Positions 1 through 6,014 of a DNA stretch of 6,014 bases are shown here, in pieces (the stretch's first letter is position 1; each line of letters opens with the position of its first letter). Source of the stretch: Bacteroidales bacterium (GTDB lineage Bacteria > Bacteroidota > Bacteroidia > Bacteroidales > UBA7960). The position numbers and the translations under genes are program-made. Location: contig SLEW01000060.1 of NCBI GenBank assembly GCA_007124575.1, positions 1 through 6,014 on the forward strand, in the 5' to 3' direction. The notes under the pieces are model-generated. The model had not been told where the DNA came from. It saw nothing but the letters and a program-made list of their open reading frames with translations, and ran no database searches.

Positions 1-2586
1 CACTACCTGGAAACAGGTTCCGTCGGAATGTACGAAAACTATTTCCGGATGCGCCATACCAGCGGCAGCTGGGTATGGATATGGTCCAGGGGCCAGACAC
101 TGCGAAACCCGGACGGTTCTTTATCCGATCTGACCGTGGGCACACATATAAACATAACGGAAAACAAGCTGGCAGAAGAAGCGCTGCTAAAGGAGAAAGA
201 GAAATTCGCCAAAATACTGAAAACAGCACCGGCAGCAATTTGCATGTTTCTCCGAAGACCGGACAAAAGTGTTTGCTTCTCTTTTGCCGGGCCTGAGATA
301 AAGAATATATACGGTTTCACAGCTGAACAAATTCAGGACGATATCAAACTGGTTCAGAAATATGTCCATCCGGATGACAGGTATAGAATACGGAAAGAGA
401 TCGCCGGATCCGCCAGAAGTTTAACCCCATGGCATAGCGAATACCGTTTTTTAAATCCTGAAAAGGGCCTGGTGTGGACGGAAAATCATTTTATCCCCGA
501 AAGGGAAGCAGATGGCACCATCACCTGGTACGGATTCATACATGATATTACCGGTCAGAAATCCAAAAAGATCACGGAGAAGGTGCTGTATGACATTGCA
601 CATGCCACATTTGTGACCAGCGACCTGGAAGAGCTGGCATTGGCGATCAGGAAACACCTTTCTGAATTAATAGATACCAGTAACTTCTATATTGCACTAT
701 ATGATGAATCAACGGAGATGCTGTCTATACCATACGAACAAGATGAGAAAGATAACATTGAGCAGTGGCCGGCGGAAAAGTCCATGACAGGACTGGTAAT
801 CCAGGAGCAGAAGCCCCTGTTGCTGAAAAAATCCGATATCTTAAGACTGATGGATGAGGGTATCATTGAGCAGGTGGGTAATATGTGCGAAGTCTGGCTT
901 GGCGTGCCACTGCTGAAAGGTGACCAGGCAATGGGTGCTGTTGTGGTTCAGAGCTATCAAAATAAGGATATGTATGACGAAAGCAGCAGGGAAATCCTGG
1001 AGTTTGCCTCATATCAAATCAGCCAGGCCATCCAACGGCAAAAAACCATTGAGGACCTGGTGCTGGCAAGGGATACTGCCAGGGAAAGCGAACTGCGTTT
1101 TAAAGCACTTCACAATGCAAGTTTCGGGGGCATTGCCATTCATGACAAGGGAATCATACTGGACTGCAACCAGGGCCTTTCGGAAATAACCGGGTTTTCC
1201 ACAGAGGAACTCATCGGAATGGATGGTCTTCTGTTGATAGCAGAAAATTCAAGGGATATGGTGATGAAAAATATCCTTGCCGGATACGAGAAACCTTATG
1301 AGACTACTGGCGTAAGAAAAAACGGCGAACAATTTCCCATCCGGATAGAGGCAAAAAATATTCCCTATAAAGGCAAACCTCTAAGGGTAACTGAATTTCG
1401 CGATATCAGCGAAGATAAAAAGAGAGAAAAAGAGTTAAGGGTTGCCCTGGACAAAGCGCAGGAAAGTGACCGGCTGAAGTCCGCATTCCTGGCCAATATG
1501 AGTCATGAGATACGCACTCCAATGAATGGGATCCTGGGTTTTGCCGACCTGTTAAAAAATCCGCAGTTGTCTCGTGAAGAGCAGGATATGTATGTTGACA
1601 TCATTGAGAATAGTGGCAAGCGAATGCTCAACATCATTAATGACATTGTGGATATATCACGGATTGAGGCAGGTGTGGTGGAAGTTGAGCTTGCTGAATC
1701 CAATATTAATGAACAATTGGAATATATCCACCGCTTTTTTAAGCCGGAGGCTGGGGCAAAAGGCATTCAGCTTGTCATAGCAGGTAAATTACCAGCAGAG
1801 CAGGCCATTTTATTTACTGATCACGAGAAGGTTCTGGCCATTCTCATTAACCTGGTCAAAAACGCCCTGAAATACTCTAAAAAGGGAACTATTGAATATG
1901 GCTGCAGGAAAAAAGGCTCATTTCTCGAATTTTTTGTTTGCGATACAGGCATCGGCATTCCCAAAGAGAGGCAAGAGGCCATTTTTGATCGCTTTGTGCA
2001 GGCTGATATTGAAGATAAAGACGCGTTGCAGGGTGCCGGGCTGGGACTGGCAATCTCCAAAGCCTATGTGGAAATGCTTGGCGGGCAAATTCGTGTTGAA
2101 AGCGAAGTGGGCAAAGGCTCGAGCTTTTACTGCACCATCCCATGGAAAACAGAAGCTGAAAAAAAGGCCATCCCGGAATCTGATGATGTGCTGACAGCAG
2201 AGGTGCACCCGATAAAAAAGCTGAAGCTTCTGATTGTTGAAGATGACGAGATGTCTTCAATGCTTATGTCAAAATACGTGCAACACCTGTGCAAAGAGAT
2301 TTTATATACCAAAAACGGTACGGAAACCCTGGAAGTTTGCAAACAGCATCCGGACATTGACCTGATCCTTATGGATATCAAAATGCCCGGTATTGCGGGA
2401 GATGAGGTAACGCGGCGAATACGTCAGTTCAACAAAGACGTGGTCATCATTGCCCAAACGGCCAAGGCGCTCACGGGTGACCGGGACAGTGCCATGAAAG
2501 CAGGGTTCGACGAGTATCTTACCAAACCCATCTGTAAAAGAAAGCTTTTGCGCTGTATTGAAGACTTTATGAAAAGCTTTACATAA
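1..2586 (+). CDS. Hybrid sensor histidine kinase/response regulator (PAS-PAS-GAF-PAS-HisKA-HATPase-REC), 5' partial
   Basis: This sensor kinase autophosphorylates on His and passes the phosphoryl group to its own receiver domain. The frame is open to base 1 and the first residues are the end of a PAS/PAC domain, so the ATG at 28 is internal and the gene starts outside the window. Numbering from that Met: PAS tail 1-50; second PAS about 56-178, with HPDD at 114-117; GAF about 185-340; third PAS about 352-468; HisKA about 481-548 with SHEIRTPMNG and phospho-acceptor His493; HATPase about 595-706 with N-box Asn612, DTGIGIP at 639-645, an F-box (FDRF) at 653-656 and GAGLGLAI at 669-676; receiver about 731-848 with acidic pair Asp739/Asp740, acceptor Asp783, Thr811 and Lys833. 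All catalytic residues are intact. No membrane segment is visible here, so the sensing region in view looks cytoplasmic. There is no HPt or DNA-binding output domain, so a partner in trans is expected. The signal is unknown. Confidence 0.96.
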   Translation, partial: HYLETGSVGMYENYFRMRHTSGSWVWIWSRGQTLRNPDGSLSDLTVGTHINITENKLAEEALLKEKEKFAKILKTAPAAICMFLRRPDKSVCFSFAGPEIKNIYGFTAEQIQDDIKLVQKYVHPDDRYRIRKEIAGSARSLTPWHSEYRFLNPEKGLVWTENHFIPEREADGTITWYGFIHDITGQKSKKITEKVLYDIAHATFVTSDLEELALAIRKHLSELIDTSNFYIALYDESTEMLSIPYEQDEKDNIEQWPAEKSMTGLVIQEQKPLLLKKSDILRLMDEGIIEQVGNMCEVWLGVPLLKGDQAMGAVVVQSYQNKDMYDESSREILEFASYQISQAIQRQKTIEDLVLARDTARESELRFKALHNASFGGIAIHDKGIILDCNQGLSEITGFSTEELIGMDGLLLIAENSRDMVMKNILAGYEKPYETTGVRKNGEQFPIRIEAKNIPYKGKPLRVTEFRDISEDKKREKELRVALDKAQESDRLKSAFLANMSHEIRTPMNGILGFADLLKNPQLSREEQDMYVDIIENSGKRMLNIINDIVDISRIEAGVVEVELAESNINEQLEYIHRFFKPEAGAKGIQLVIAGKLPAEQAILFTDHEKVLAILINLVKNALKYSKKGTIEYGCRKKGSFLEFFVCDTGIGIPKERQEAIFDRFVQADIEDKDALQGAGLGLAISKAYVEMLGGQIRVESEVGKGSSFYCTIPWKTEAEKKAIPESDDVLTAEVHPIKKLKLLIVEDDEMSSMLMSKYVQHLCKEILYTKNGTETLEVCKQHPDIDLILMDIKMPGIAGDEVTRRIRQFNKDVVIIAQTAKALTGDRDSAMKAGFDEYLTKPICKRKLLRCIEDFMKSFT

Positions 2587-2588
2587 AG
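2565..2588. repeat. 24-bp near-perfect palindrome over the kinase stop codon
   Basis: CTTTATG (2565-2571) is the exact reverse complement of CATAAAG (2582-2588). The centre AAAGCTTT (2573-2580) is itself palindromic, so 22 of 24 positions are symmetric, with one A-A mismatch pair at 2572/2581. The element includes the last codons and stop of the kinase gene and ends 2 bases before the stop of the convergent transporter gene. No T run follows on either strand, so it is not a classical intrinsic terminator. It could form an RNA hairpin at the 3' end of transcripts from both directions, or it may be chance in AT-rich sequence. Confidence 0.45.
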
Positions 2589-2614
2589 CCTTACAAACTA
2601 CTAAGGTCGTTTTT
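2588..2614 (+). terminator. Possible weak intrinsic terminator of the kinase gene
   Basis: Just after the kinase stop codon, CCTTA (2589-2593) can pair with TAAGG (2602-2606) around an 8-base loop, with a possible G-T wobble at the base. Three bases later there is a run of five T (2610-2614). The layout resembles a Rho-independent terminator but the stem is only 5-6 bp. It lies over the stop codon and last codons of the opposing transporter gene. On the minus strand the hairpin is not followed by a T run. This is an inference from pattern only. Confidence 0.3.
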
Positions 2615-3649
2615 GATCGTACCCTGACTGGGATCCTTTTCCAAACGTTTGGGTAAAAACCCTGCCGGATATTGGGTCACGTATTCCTTTCCAAAGAGGC
2701 GGTGGTGGATCTGGGTGTTTTTGTAAACGTCCCAGTCAAATTTCCCTTTCCTGCGAAAATAGAGTGTGATGCCTGATGAGGTCATCACAATGAAGGTAGA
2801 GTACAAAATGGCCAGCCAGAGCATCTGGCTCTGAACCGGCTCGTTGAAGCTCAACAGGATGATGGCAAAAGAAACCGGGCCGTTTTGGATGCCTGTTTCC
2901 AGGGATATGGCCCTCTGAAACAGCGGGAACATCCCAATTAACCTGGAAAACCAGTATCCAAAAAAGAAACCTGCCAAGCCCAGTCCGATTGTTGCAAGGT
3001 ATACCTCTGCCGGTGTTCTCAAAAACAGTCCACCATGCCTGACAAAGGCCGTCATGATCAGATACAGTATAACCAAAACAGCCATAAAGCCGGCGGTGTC
3101 TTCAGCGGTTTTGGCCCATCCAGGTGATTTGCGCCTCAGGATCATACCAATGATTACCGGAATTAGTACAAGCACCAATGAGCTTATAATGTTAGCCGTT
3201 GGAATGACAAATTCCGTTTCGGCGCCTGCTGCTCTCATATCCGCTGACAACTGGGTGGTAAAGCGCACCGTGTACAGACTAAGGATGATGGGCATCATAA
3301 ACAGGGCCATGATGGTGGATGCTGTGGTCATTGAAATACTCAATGCAACGGATCCACGCGAGAAGTAAGCAAACATGTTGGATGTGGTGCCTCCGGGCAA
3401 ACAGCCAATCAGGATCAGCGCAATGGCAAAGGCGGGGTGCAGGTTCAGCACTATTGACAACCCCAGCGCAATTAAAGGCATCAAACCGAATTGCGACAAG
3501 AAGCCCACAAGGACACCCTTAGGATTCCTTGCCACAGCTTTGAAGTCGTTGACGGTAAGGCTGGCACCCATCCCGAGCATGATGACAAAGATCATCAGTG
3601 CCAGCAGGATTTGATCTTGTGGGTATAATAGTTGAGAGGGAAAATCCAT
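2591..3649 (-). CDS. Bile acid:sodium symporter (BASS) family transporter
   Basis: A 352-residue polytopic inner-membrane protein of the BASS/SBF family (Na+-coupled uptake of organic anions such as bile acids, pantoate or keto acids). About nine to ten hydrophobic segments span residues 14-298. Family signatures are GCLPGGTTSN (82-91), the following SISMTTAST stretch (104-112) and ETGIQN (251-256). Placed by spacing on the residues I recall as Na+ ligands in the Neisseria meningitidis ASBT structure, Gln53, Ser90, Asn91, Ser104, Thr108, Glu251 and Gln255 are all present, so Na+ coupling is likely. The loop near 128-150 seems about 15 residues longer than in that protein, and a charged tail of about 50 residues (299-352) follows the last helix. 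The ATG has no Shine-Dalgarno sequence and begins 6 bases after the synthetase stop, implying one operon. The substrate is not determinable; 'bile acid' is only the family name. Confidence 0.95.
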   Translation of the reverse strand: MDFPSQLLYPQDQILLALMIFVIMLGMGASLTVNDFKAVARNPKGVLVGFLSQFGLMPLIALGLSIVLNLHPAFAIALILIGCLPGGTTSNMFAYFSRGSVALSISMTTASTIMALFMMPIILSLYTVRFTTQLSADMRAAGAETEFVIPTANIISSLVLVLIPVIIGMILRRKSPGWAKTAEDTAGFMAVLVILYLIMTAFVRHGGLFLRTPAEVYLATIGLGLAGFFFGYWFSRLIGMFPLFQRAISLETGIQNGPVSFAIILLSFNEPVQSQMLWLAILYSTFIVMTSSGITLYFRRKGKFDWDVYKNTQIHHRLFGKEYVTQYPAGFLPKRLEKDPSQGTIKNDLSSL

Positions 3650-3655
3650 TGCTTG

Positions 3656-5596
3656 TTAATGTTTGGGTGTCTTGTTATTGAAAAGGTCTGCGATCACATG
3701 CCCGTATTTGTCCTGCACCACATGGCGCTTTACTTTATAAAGGTTGGTGATTTCCTGTCCAACGGTAAACACCTCCGGCAGGATGCGGAAGTGACGTATC
3801 TGCTCATGCCTTTTGAAGCCGGAGGATGCAGTGATCATTTGCCTTATTTCCTTCTGGATGATTGCTTTGGCTTCAGGCATCCCTTCAAGTTCAGCGGGTG
3901 ATGCCGGCTTTCTGCCATTCTTGCGGAACGCGCTAAGGTCAGGCACAACCAGGAGGCCCAGGAATTTCTGGTCTTGCCCAACAACCATGCACTGGTCGAT
4001 GTAACGGCTTTGGCGCAATCTCATCTCCAGCGGTTCAGGCTCCACATTTTCGCCACTGGAAAGGACAATCGTTGCCTTGGAGCGCCCCAGTATCTTGAGG
4101 TTGCCATCGTGCGTGATCATGCCCAGATCCCCTGTGCGCAACCAGCCGTCAGCAACCGTTGCATCGGTCAGGGGTTGATCGCGGTAATAGCCCTTCATAA
4201 CCTGTGGCCCACGCACCCGTATTTCTCCTGTTTTTCCTCTGCCTTCGTGTTTATCGTGCGCATCGGGATAAAGGATCTCTCCGGTATGGAGACAATGAAT
4301 GCGGAGCTCTGTTTCCCTGATTGGTGGCCCCACGCTGCCCACCACAAGGTTGAGTTTTGACCGGACGGATATCACCGGCGATGTTTCTGTCATCCCATAA
4401 CCCTCAAGCACGGGGATGCCCACATAGTTAAAAAACTTGTCGATGTGTATCGGAAGCGCTCCGCCTCCCGAGATGGTAGCTGCCAGCGAGCCTCCGGCAC
4501 CAAGCCGGATGCGTTCCAGCACTGCCGCGTTAAAGAAACCGTACCACGGAAGAACGATCAGCCAGCGTATTACATGAAAAGGTGTCAGCAAAAGACGCTT
4601 CCAATAGGGTAGTGGCTTGATTTTGATCTTTTTGTTGGTGATGAAGTATTCTGAGTTTTTGTATTGCCTGGCGAGAAAATAGGCGATGTGGAAAAGCACC
4701 TGCCTGACAGGGTGGGATCTTTTGACCCCCATCAGGATCTTTTCGTGTATTTTTTCCCAAAGTCTTGGAGCCGAAGCCATAAAGGTGGGTTCGACGTTCT
4801 TCATGTCTTCGCTCAGTGTTTGTATGCTTGAATAATAGGTGCATCCGCCAAAGCTGATGGTGTACATCTCAATGACCCGTTCGAAAATATGCCAGATGGG
4901 AAGCACCGAAAGGATGCGGTCATTTGGACCATGTCTGCCGGGGAGGTTGCGGATCTGTGAAACCATGTTTTCGTGGGTCAGCATAACGCCCTTGGGTGTG
5001 CCGGTTGTGCCGGAAGTGTATATGAGCGTGAACAGATCGTCGGGTTTGATGCCCGCGATGCGTTTTTCTGCATCCCTGTTGCCGTTCTGCCTGATTTGAC
5101 GGCCTTCCATGTAGATGTCTGCCAAACGCCTGGTGCCCTCAACAGCTGGAGCTTCAGGATCCAGAATAATGATTTCCCTGAGATTGGGAAGTTTACTCCT
5201 GAGCTTGAGCATCCTTTGTGCAAGCGCTTCGGTTTCGACAAAGCTTACCTTTATTCCGGCATGGTCCAGGATATATAACAGCTCCGAATCTGTCACATCA
5301 GCACCACGGGGAACATCAGCGGCGCCACAAAACTGCACTGCATAATCTGTCAATATCCATTCATAACGGTTGTCGCTGAAAAGTCCGATATGATCCCGGG
5401 CTTGCACACCCATGCTGATCAATGCCGTGGCCAGGTTCAGGCCTTCCTGGTATAACTCTTTGAAGGAGACCGGTTGCCACTTTAGTGCCTCCTTCCGAAT
5501 GGCAAACGCAGGAAGATCTACATACCGGGATGCCGCCTCATGATACAATTGGGCCAGGTTTTCGGTTATAACCATGTGATCTTTTTGCTTTGCCAT
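3656..5596 (-). CDS. Long-chain acyl-CoA synthetase (AMP-forming, FAA1/FadD-like)
   Basis: A 646-residue ANL-superfamily enzyme that adenylates a carboxylic acid, usually a long-chain fatty acid, and transfers it to CoA. Numbering from the ATG at 5596: P-loop YTSGTTGTPKG at 193-203; SGGGALP at 376-382; GYGMTETSP at 399-407 (A5, adenine/substrate side); GWLRTGDLG at 484-492 with the ribose-binding Asp490; GRSK at 504-507 (hinge/A8) followed by LSSGENVEPEPLE; and C-terminal YKVKR at 620-624 in the position of the A10 lysine. These motifs and the length fit the long-chain (COG1022-type) group. A hydrophobic stretch around 340-358 may help membrane contact. The frame also allows GTG at 5617 (7 residues longer, preceded by an in-frame TAA). 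The ATG is preferred because GTG is the less usual start and neither site has a well-placed Shine-Dalgarno sequence. It precedes the BASS transporter by 6 bases. The natural substrate could be a fatty acid or another hydrophobic acid. Confidence 0.95.
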   Translation of the reverse strand: MAKQKDHMVITENLAQLYHEAASRYVDLPAFAIRKEALKWQPVSFKELYQEGLNLATALISMGVQARDHIGLFSDNRYEWILTDYAVQFCGAADVPRGADVTDSELLYILDHAGIKVSFVETEALAQRMLKLRSKLPNLREIIILDPEAPAVEGTRRLADIYMEGRQIRQNGNRDAEKRIAGIKPDDLFTLIYTSGTTGTPKGVMLTHENMVSQIRNLPGRHGPNDRILSVLPIWHIFERVIEMYTISFGGCTYYSSIQTLSEDMKNVEPTFMASAPRLWEKIHEKILMGVKRSHPVRQVLFHIAYFLARQYKNSEYFITNKKIKIKPLPYWKRLLLTPFHVIRWLIVLPWYGFFNAAVLERIRLGAGGSLAATISGGGALPIHIDKFFNYVGIPVLEGYGMTETSPVISVRSKLNLVVGSVGPPIRETELRIHCLHTGEILYPDAHDKHEGRGKTGEIRVRGPQVMKGYYRDQPLTDATVADGWLRTGDLGMITHDGNLKILGRSKATIVLSSGENVEPEPLEMRLRQSRYIDQCMVVGQDQKFLGLLVVPDLSAFRKNGRKPASPAELEGMPEAKAIIQKEIRQMITASSGFKRHEQIRHFRILPEVFTVGQEITNLYKVKRHVVQDKYGHVIADLFNNKTPKH

Positions 5597-5656
5597 ATTC
5601 TCTGTTTTGGTGAGCACTGAACCTTAGGGCCTCTCCAGATTTGTTTTTAAAAGGGG

Positions 5657-5664
5657 CAAAGTTA
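5657..5664 (-). promoter_or_regulatory. Bacteroidota-type -7 promoter box for the synthetase-transporter operon
   Basis: On the minus strand this reads TAACTTTG, an exact match to the Bacteroidota -7 consensus TAnnTTTG. It lies 60 bases upstream of the ATG at 5596 and 39 upstream of the alternative GTG at 5617, so transcription would start near 5650. No good TTTG is seen at -33. An A-rich tract (minus-strand A8 at 5708-5701) lies roughly 50-60 bases upstream of the predicted start, where an UP-like element could act. The promoter is downstream of the HAD gene stop, which argues that the operon is transcribed independently of HAD. Confidence 0.55.
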
Positions 5665-5684
5665 TAAATGTTTTAAACATATAT
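5664..5684. promoter_or_regulatory. Palindrome overlapping the promoter: candidate operator
   Basis: ATGTTT (5668-5673) and AAACAT (5675-5680) form a perfect inverted repeat around a single T. After one mismatch pair the symmetry resumes for three more bases on each side (ATA at 5664-5666, TAT at 5682-5684), giving a 21-bp imperfect palindrome. It abuts the -7 box and fills the spacer up to the expected -33 region of the minus-strand promoter, a position where a bound dimer would block RNA polymerase. The size and symmetry suit a TetR- or GntR-type repressor, but no regulator gene is in the window. AT-rich DNA yields such symmetry by chance fairly often. Confidence 0.35.
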
Positions 5685-5738
5685 TTAACGAGTTGGTTTA
5701 TTTTTTTTAGAAAAGCAATTTGATGGATAGTGTTTTCG

Positions 5739-6014
5739 CTATAAATGATTCAGTACTTCCCTGATGTTTTGTGCTTCCAGAAATCTGGGGTTGTCAATTT
5801 CCTGATCGATGGTTTCCCAGGCCCAGGTCACGTGATAAGGAACGTGCACTGCACAGCCACCCAGTTCCAGAACCGGCAGAATATCCGACTTTAATGAATT
5901 GCCCACCATTAAGAAGTTCTCTGGCTTGCAGTTGATGTTTTTGAGGAGCTTGATGTAGTCCTTCTTTTGTTTGTCGGGCATGATCTCGATGTGATGAAAA
6001 TGCTTCTCCAACCC
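5739..6014 (-). CDS. HAD-superfamily hydrolase, C-terminal part (5' partial)
   Basis: This is the C-terminal end of a haloacid dehalogenase-like hydrolase, a family that is mostly Mg2+-dependent phosphatases using an N-terminal Asp nucleophile. The frame is open to the right edge, so the nucleophile motif and cap are outside the window; the TTG at 6011 is most likely an internal Leu codon, not a start. Numbering from that codon, DKQKKDY at 13-19 aligns with the family EK(T)PE(T)Y motif III, making Lys14 the catalytic lysine. Motif IV is VGNSLKSD at 36-43, with Asp43 as the expected metal ligand and Asn38 where many members carry the first acidic residue. The stretch HVPYHVTWAWE (56-66) follows, as in a recognisable HAD subgroup. 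It ends in TAG, 142 bases upstream of the synthetase ATG on the same strand. The substrate is unknown. Confidence 0.88.
   Translation of the reverse strand, partial: GLEKHFHHIEIMPDKQKKDYIKLLKNINCKPENFLMVGNSLKSDILPVLELGGCAVHVPYHVTWAWETIDQEIDNPRFLEAQNIREVLNHL

Larger units (their letters stand above)
5597..5738. other. Intergenic region between HAD gene and acyl-CoA synthetase
   Basis: These 142 bases are AT-rich and contain no convincing coding sequence. They hold the minus-strand promoter box, the overlapping palindrome and the 5' leader of the synthetase, including the possible GTG start at 5617. No hairpin plus T run was found after the HAD stop on the minus strand, so no intrinsic terminator can be assigned to HAD. 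The T8 tract at 5701-5708 has no convincing upstream stem on the plus strand. Confidence 0.7.

Noticed and set aside
28..30. ATG as the start of the kinase gene
   Set aside because: The frame is open to base 1 and the residues around this Met belong to the end of a PAS/PAC fold, so the real start is upstream of the window.
1889..2260. Minus-strand reading frame of 123 codons inside the kinase gene
   Set aside because: It lies opposite the conserved HATPase region, has no recognisable domain, and is explained as a shadow of the kinase coding sequence.
2591..3649. Calling the transporter a dedicated bile acid importer
   Set aside because: The family name reflects its founding members; BASS proteins carry diverse organic anions and no substrate-specific residue pattern can be read here.
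3974..4360. Plus-strand reading frame of 128 codons inside the acyl-CoA synthetase gene
   Set aside because: It is antisense to conserved synthetase motifs (A7/A8 region) and resembles no protein family I know.
5701..5708. T8 tract as an intrinsic terminator on the plus strand
   Set aside because: No stable hairpin precedes it and no plus-strand gene runs into it; it is better seen as an A tract upstream of the minus-strand promoter.
6009..6011. TTG as a start codon giving a complete 90-residue HAD protein
   Set aside because: The product would lack the Asp nucleophile motif; the frame continues to the window edge, so this is a truncated larger gene.

Overview
The window looks like an ordinary chromosomal segment from a member of the Bacteroidota. 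The support is a near-consensus Bacteroidota -7 promoter box (TAACTTTG, matching TAnnTTTG), start codons with no clear Shine-Dalgarno sequence, moderate base composition, and a large multi-sensor hybrid histidine kinase of a type common in that phylum. The organism is an inference from these features. No RNA gene, insertion sequence, CRISPR array or phage feature was seen.

Layout, left to right. Positions 1-2586 (+) hold the 3' part of a hybrid sensor histidine kinase/response regulator: PAS remnant, PAS, GAF, PAS, HisKA, HATPase and receiver. Its beginning lies outside the window. It converges on the next gene with only 4 bases between the two stop codons. Positions 2591-3649 (-) encode a bile acid:sodium symporter (BASS) family membrane transporter. 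Positions 3656-5596 (-; an alternative GTG start lies at 5617) encode a long-chain-type, AMP-forming acyl-CoA synthetase. Positions 5597-5738 form the only sizeable intergenic region, with a promoter reading leftward and an overlapping palindrome. Positions 5739-6014 (-) are the C-terminal end of a HAD-superfamily hydrolase whose start lies beyond the right edge.

How the genes may work together. The synthetase and transporter lie 6 bases apart on the same strand behind one recognisable promoter, so they are very probably co-transcribed. A carboxylate importer paired with a CoA ligase suggests uptake of an organic acid followed by trapping or activation as a CoA thioester. The substrate cannot be read from sequence. 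The HAD gene reads in the same direction but is separated by 142 bp containing the promoter, so it is probably a separate unit. The kinase is on the opposite strand and has no visible functional link to the others. I found no clearly novel system; the points most worth a second look are the synthetase-transporter pair and the palindrome in its promoter.
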